13,278 nt of DNA from Chloroflexota bacterium (GTDB taxonomy: Bacteria; Chloroflexota; Anaerolineae; B4-G1), in the NCBI GenBank assembly GCA_024232355.1, contig JAAEPW010000838.1:1-13278 (forward strand), in the 5' to 3' direction. Within the stretch, counting starts at the first letter, position 1; each line of letters starts with the position of its first letter. The notes beneath the pieces were generated by a model. That model was given only the letters and a program-made list of their open reading frames with translations. It had not been told where the DNA came from and did not search any database. Positions 12,890-13,278 of this stretch are shown piece by piece. The position numbers and the translations under genes were made by a program.

Positions 12890-12913
12890 AGTTCGAGAAA
12901 GGTATGTTATAAT
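12886..12913 (+). promoter_or_regulatory. Promoter of tatA
   Basis: TTGAAG (12886-12891), 16 bases, then TATAAT (12908-12913) with an extended TG (12905-12906). The -35 overlaps the glycosyltransferase stop codon (12887-12889), so the promoter starts inside the upstream gene. Start would be near 12920, shortly before the AAAGGAGG ribosome site. Confidence 0.75.
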
Positions 12914-12941
12914 CTGCCGCAAAGTTTAAAGGAGGCACAAT

Positions 12942-13118
12942 ATGCCGAAAATTGGGGCGTTAGAATTGATAATTGTCTTGGTAATCGTGTTGCTTATCTT
13001 TGGTGTAGGGAGGTTGGGTCAGTTAGGCAAAGACTTGGGGGAAGGTATCCGCGGGTTCCGAGAGAGCATGGCAAGCAACGAAGATCAAAGCGAAGAAAAA
13101 ACGAACGAGGCAGGATAG
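12942..13118 (+). CDS. tatA: Sec-independent (twin-arginine) translocase subunit TatA/TatE
   Basis: This 58-residue protein has the classical TatA layout. A short N-terminus MPKIGALE precedes one membrane helix ([13 protein letters not shown], about 8-20) with acidic Glu8 at its start. Then comes the FG hinge (Phe20-Gly21), an amphipathic helix [21 protein letters not shown] (23-43) and a short acidic tail. TatA polymerises to form the pore that exports folded twin-arginine proteins. The start is fixed by AAAGGAGG (12928-12935), 6 bases upstream. It has its own promoter, and no tatB or tatC is in the window, so it is probably a stand-alone copy. TatB is less likely because the tail is short and the protein small. 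Confidence 0.93.
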   Translation: MPKIGALELIIVLVIVLLIFGVGRLGQLGKDLGEGIRGFRESMASNEDQSEEKTNEAG

Positions 13119-13136
13119 AGTATATCTACATCTAGA

Positions 13137-13189
13137 CTCAATACCCGTGAATGAAAAATCAAGCTGGCACCCCTTCCACACGTATTGAG
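13137..13189. repeat. Inverted repeat downstream of tatA
   Basis: CTCAATAC (13137-13144) and GTG (13147-13149) pair with CACGTATTGAG (13179-13189), giving an 11-bp stem with a 2-nt bulge and a 29-nt loop. There is no T-run, so a terminator role is uncertain. It overlaps the end of the possible minus-strand gene. Confidence 0.45.
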
Positions 13190-13278
13190 GCAACCGGGGA
13201 TTCCCAGATGATTTTCAGTTCTTTCTCCAAGTCTCGTTTTTCAGATTTGTGTGTTTTGTTTTTCCGTTTGAACTTTGA
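13159..13278 (-). CDS. Possible C-terminal end of a minus-strand gene (partial)
   Basis: An open minus-strand frame enters from the right edge and stops at TGA (13161-13159), with 39 codons visible. The encoded end is very basic, then has DLEKELKIIWESPVASIRVEG. I recognise no family. The region is otherwise unassigned and convergence with tatA would be reasonable, but a chance open frame of this size cannot be excluded. Confidence 0.3.
   Translation of the reverse strand, partial: SKFKRKNKTHKSEKRDLEKELKIIWESPVASIRVEGVPA

Overview
The window reads as chromosomal DNA of a bacterium, most likely a member of the Chloroflexota (Anaerolineae-like); this is an inference. It rests on the Pro/Thr-rich linkers in exported proteins, the LysM plus YkuD architecture, a lipoprotein serpin, the dnaX-ybaB-recR order and the IS630-type transposase tail. 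No rRNA, tRNA or CRISPR array was seen. GC is moderate and coding density is high, with genes on both strands.

Left part (1-2276): a decayed, regulatory-looking region. It opens with the C-terminal end of an IS630-family transposase. This abuts a FIST sensor-domain gene that has lost its N-terminus and carries a one-base frameshift near its 3' end. A long inverted repeat follows, directly in front of a gene for a coiled-coil plus STAS protein (RsbR/RsbS type). The 436-bp gap after it contains a hairpin, an intrinsic terminator, an extended -10 promoter next to a palindrome, and 11-bp-period GTAAC direct repeats placed just upstream of a second extended -10.

Cell-envelope genes (2277-4594): a membrane-anchored LysM/L,D-transpeptidase, then a lipoprotein serpin with an inhibitory-type hinge. 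A bidirectional hairpin separates the serpin from the convergent comEC gene (DNA uptake channel). comEC diverges from a gene for an unrecognised zinc-ribbon protein, and each of the two has a clear -35/-10 promoter with 17-bp spacing.

Replication/repair operon (8141-10833, minus strand): dnaX, ybaB and recR are tightly packed and have one promoter in front of dnaX. This is the classical clamp-loader / nucleoid-associated protein / recombination-mediator set.

Right part (10895-13278): diverging from dnaX is a two-gene unit, an RlmI/COG1092-like SAM methyltransferase and a GT8 glycosyltransferase joined by a TGAATG junction. Its promoter places transcription start at or within a base or so of the ATG, so the mRNA is probably leaderless. 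A separate tatA gene follows, with its own promoter whose -35 overlaps the preceding stop codon. The window ends in a possible partial minus-strand gene.

No convincing wholly new multi-gene system is visible. The items most worth a second look are the GTAAC repeat array in front of the L,D-transpeptidase, the hairpin/mini-element before the STAS gene, the STAS hybrid protein itself, the broken FIST gene and the leaderless operon.
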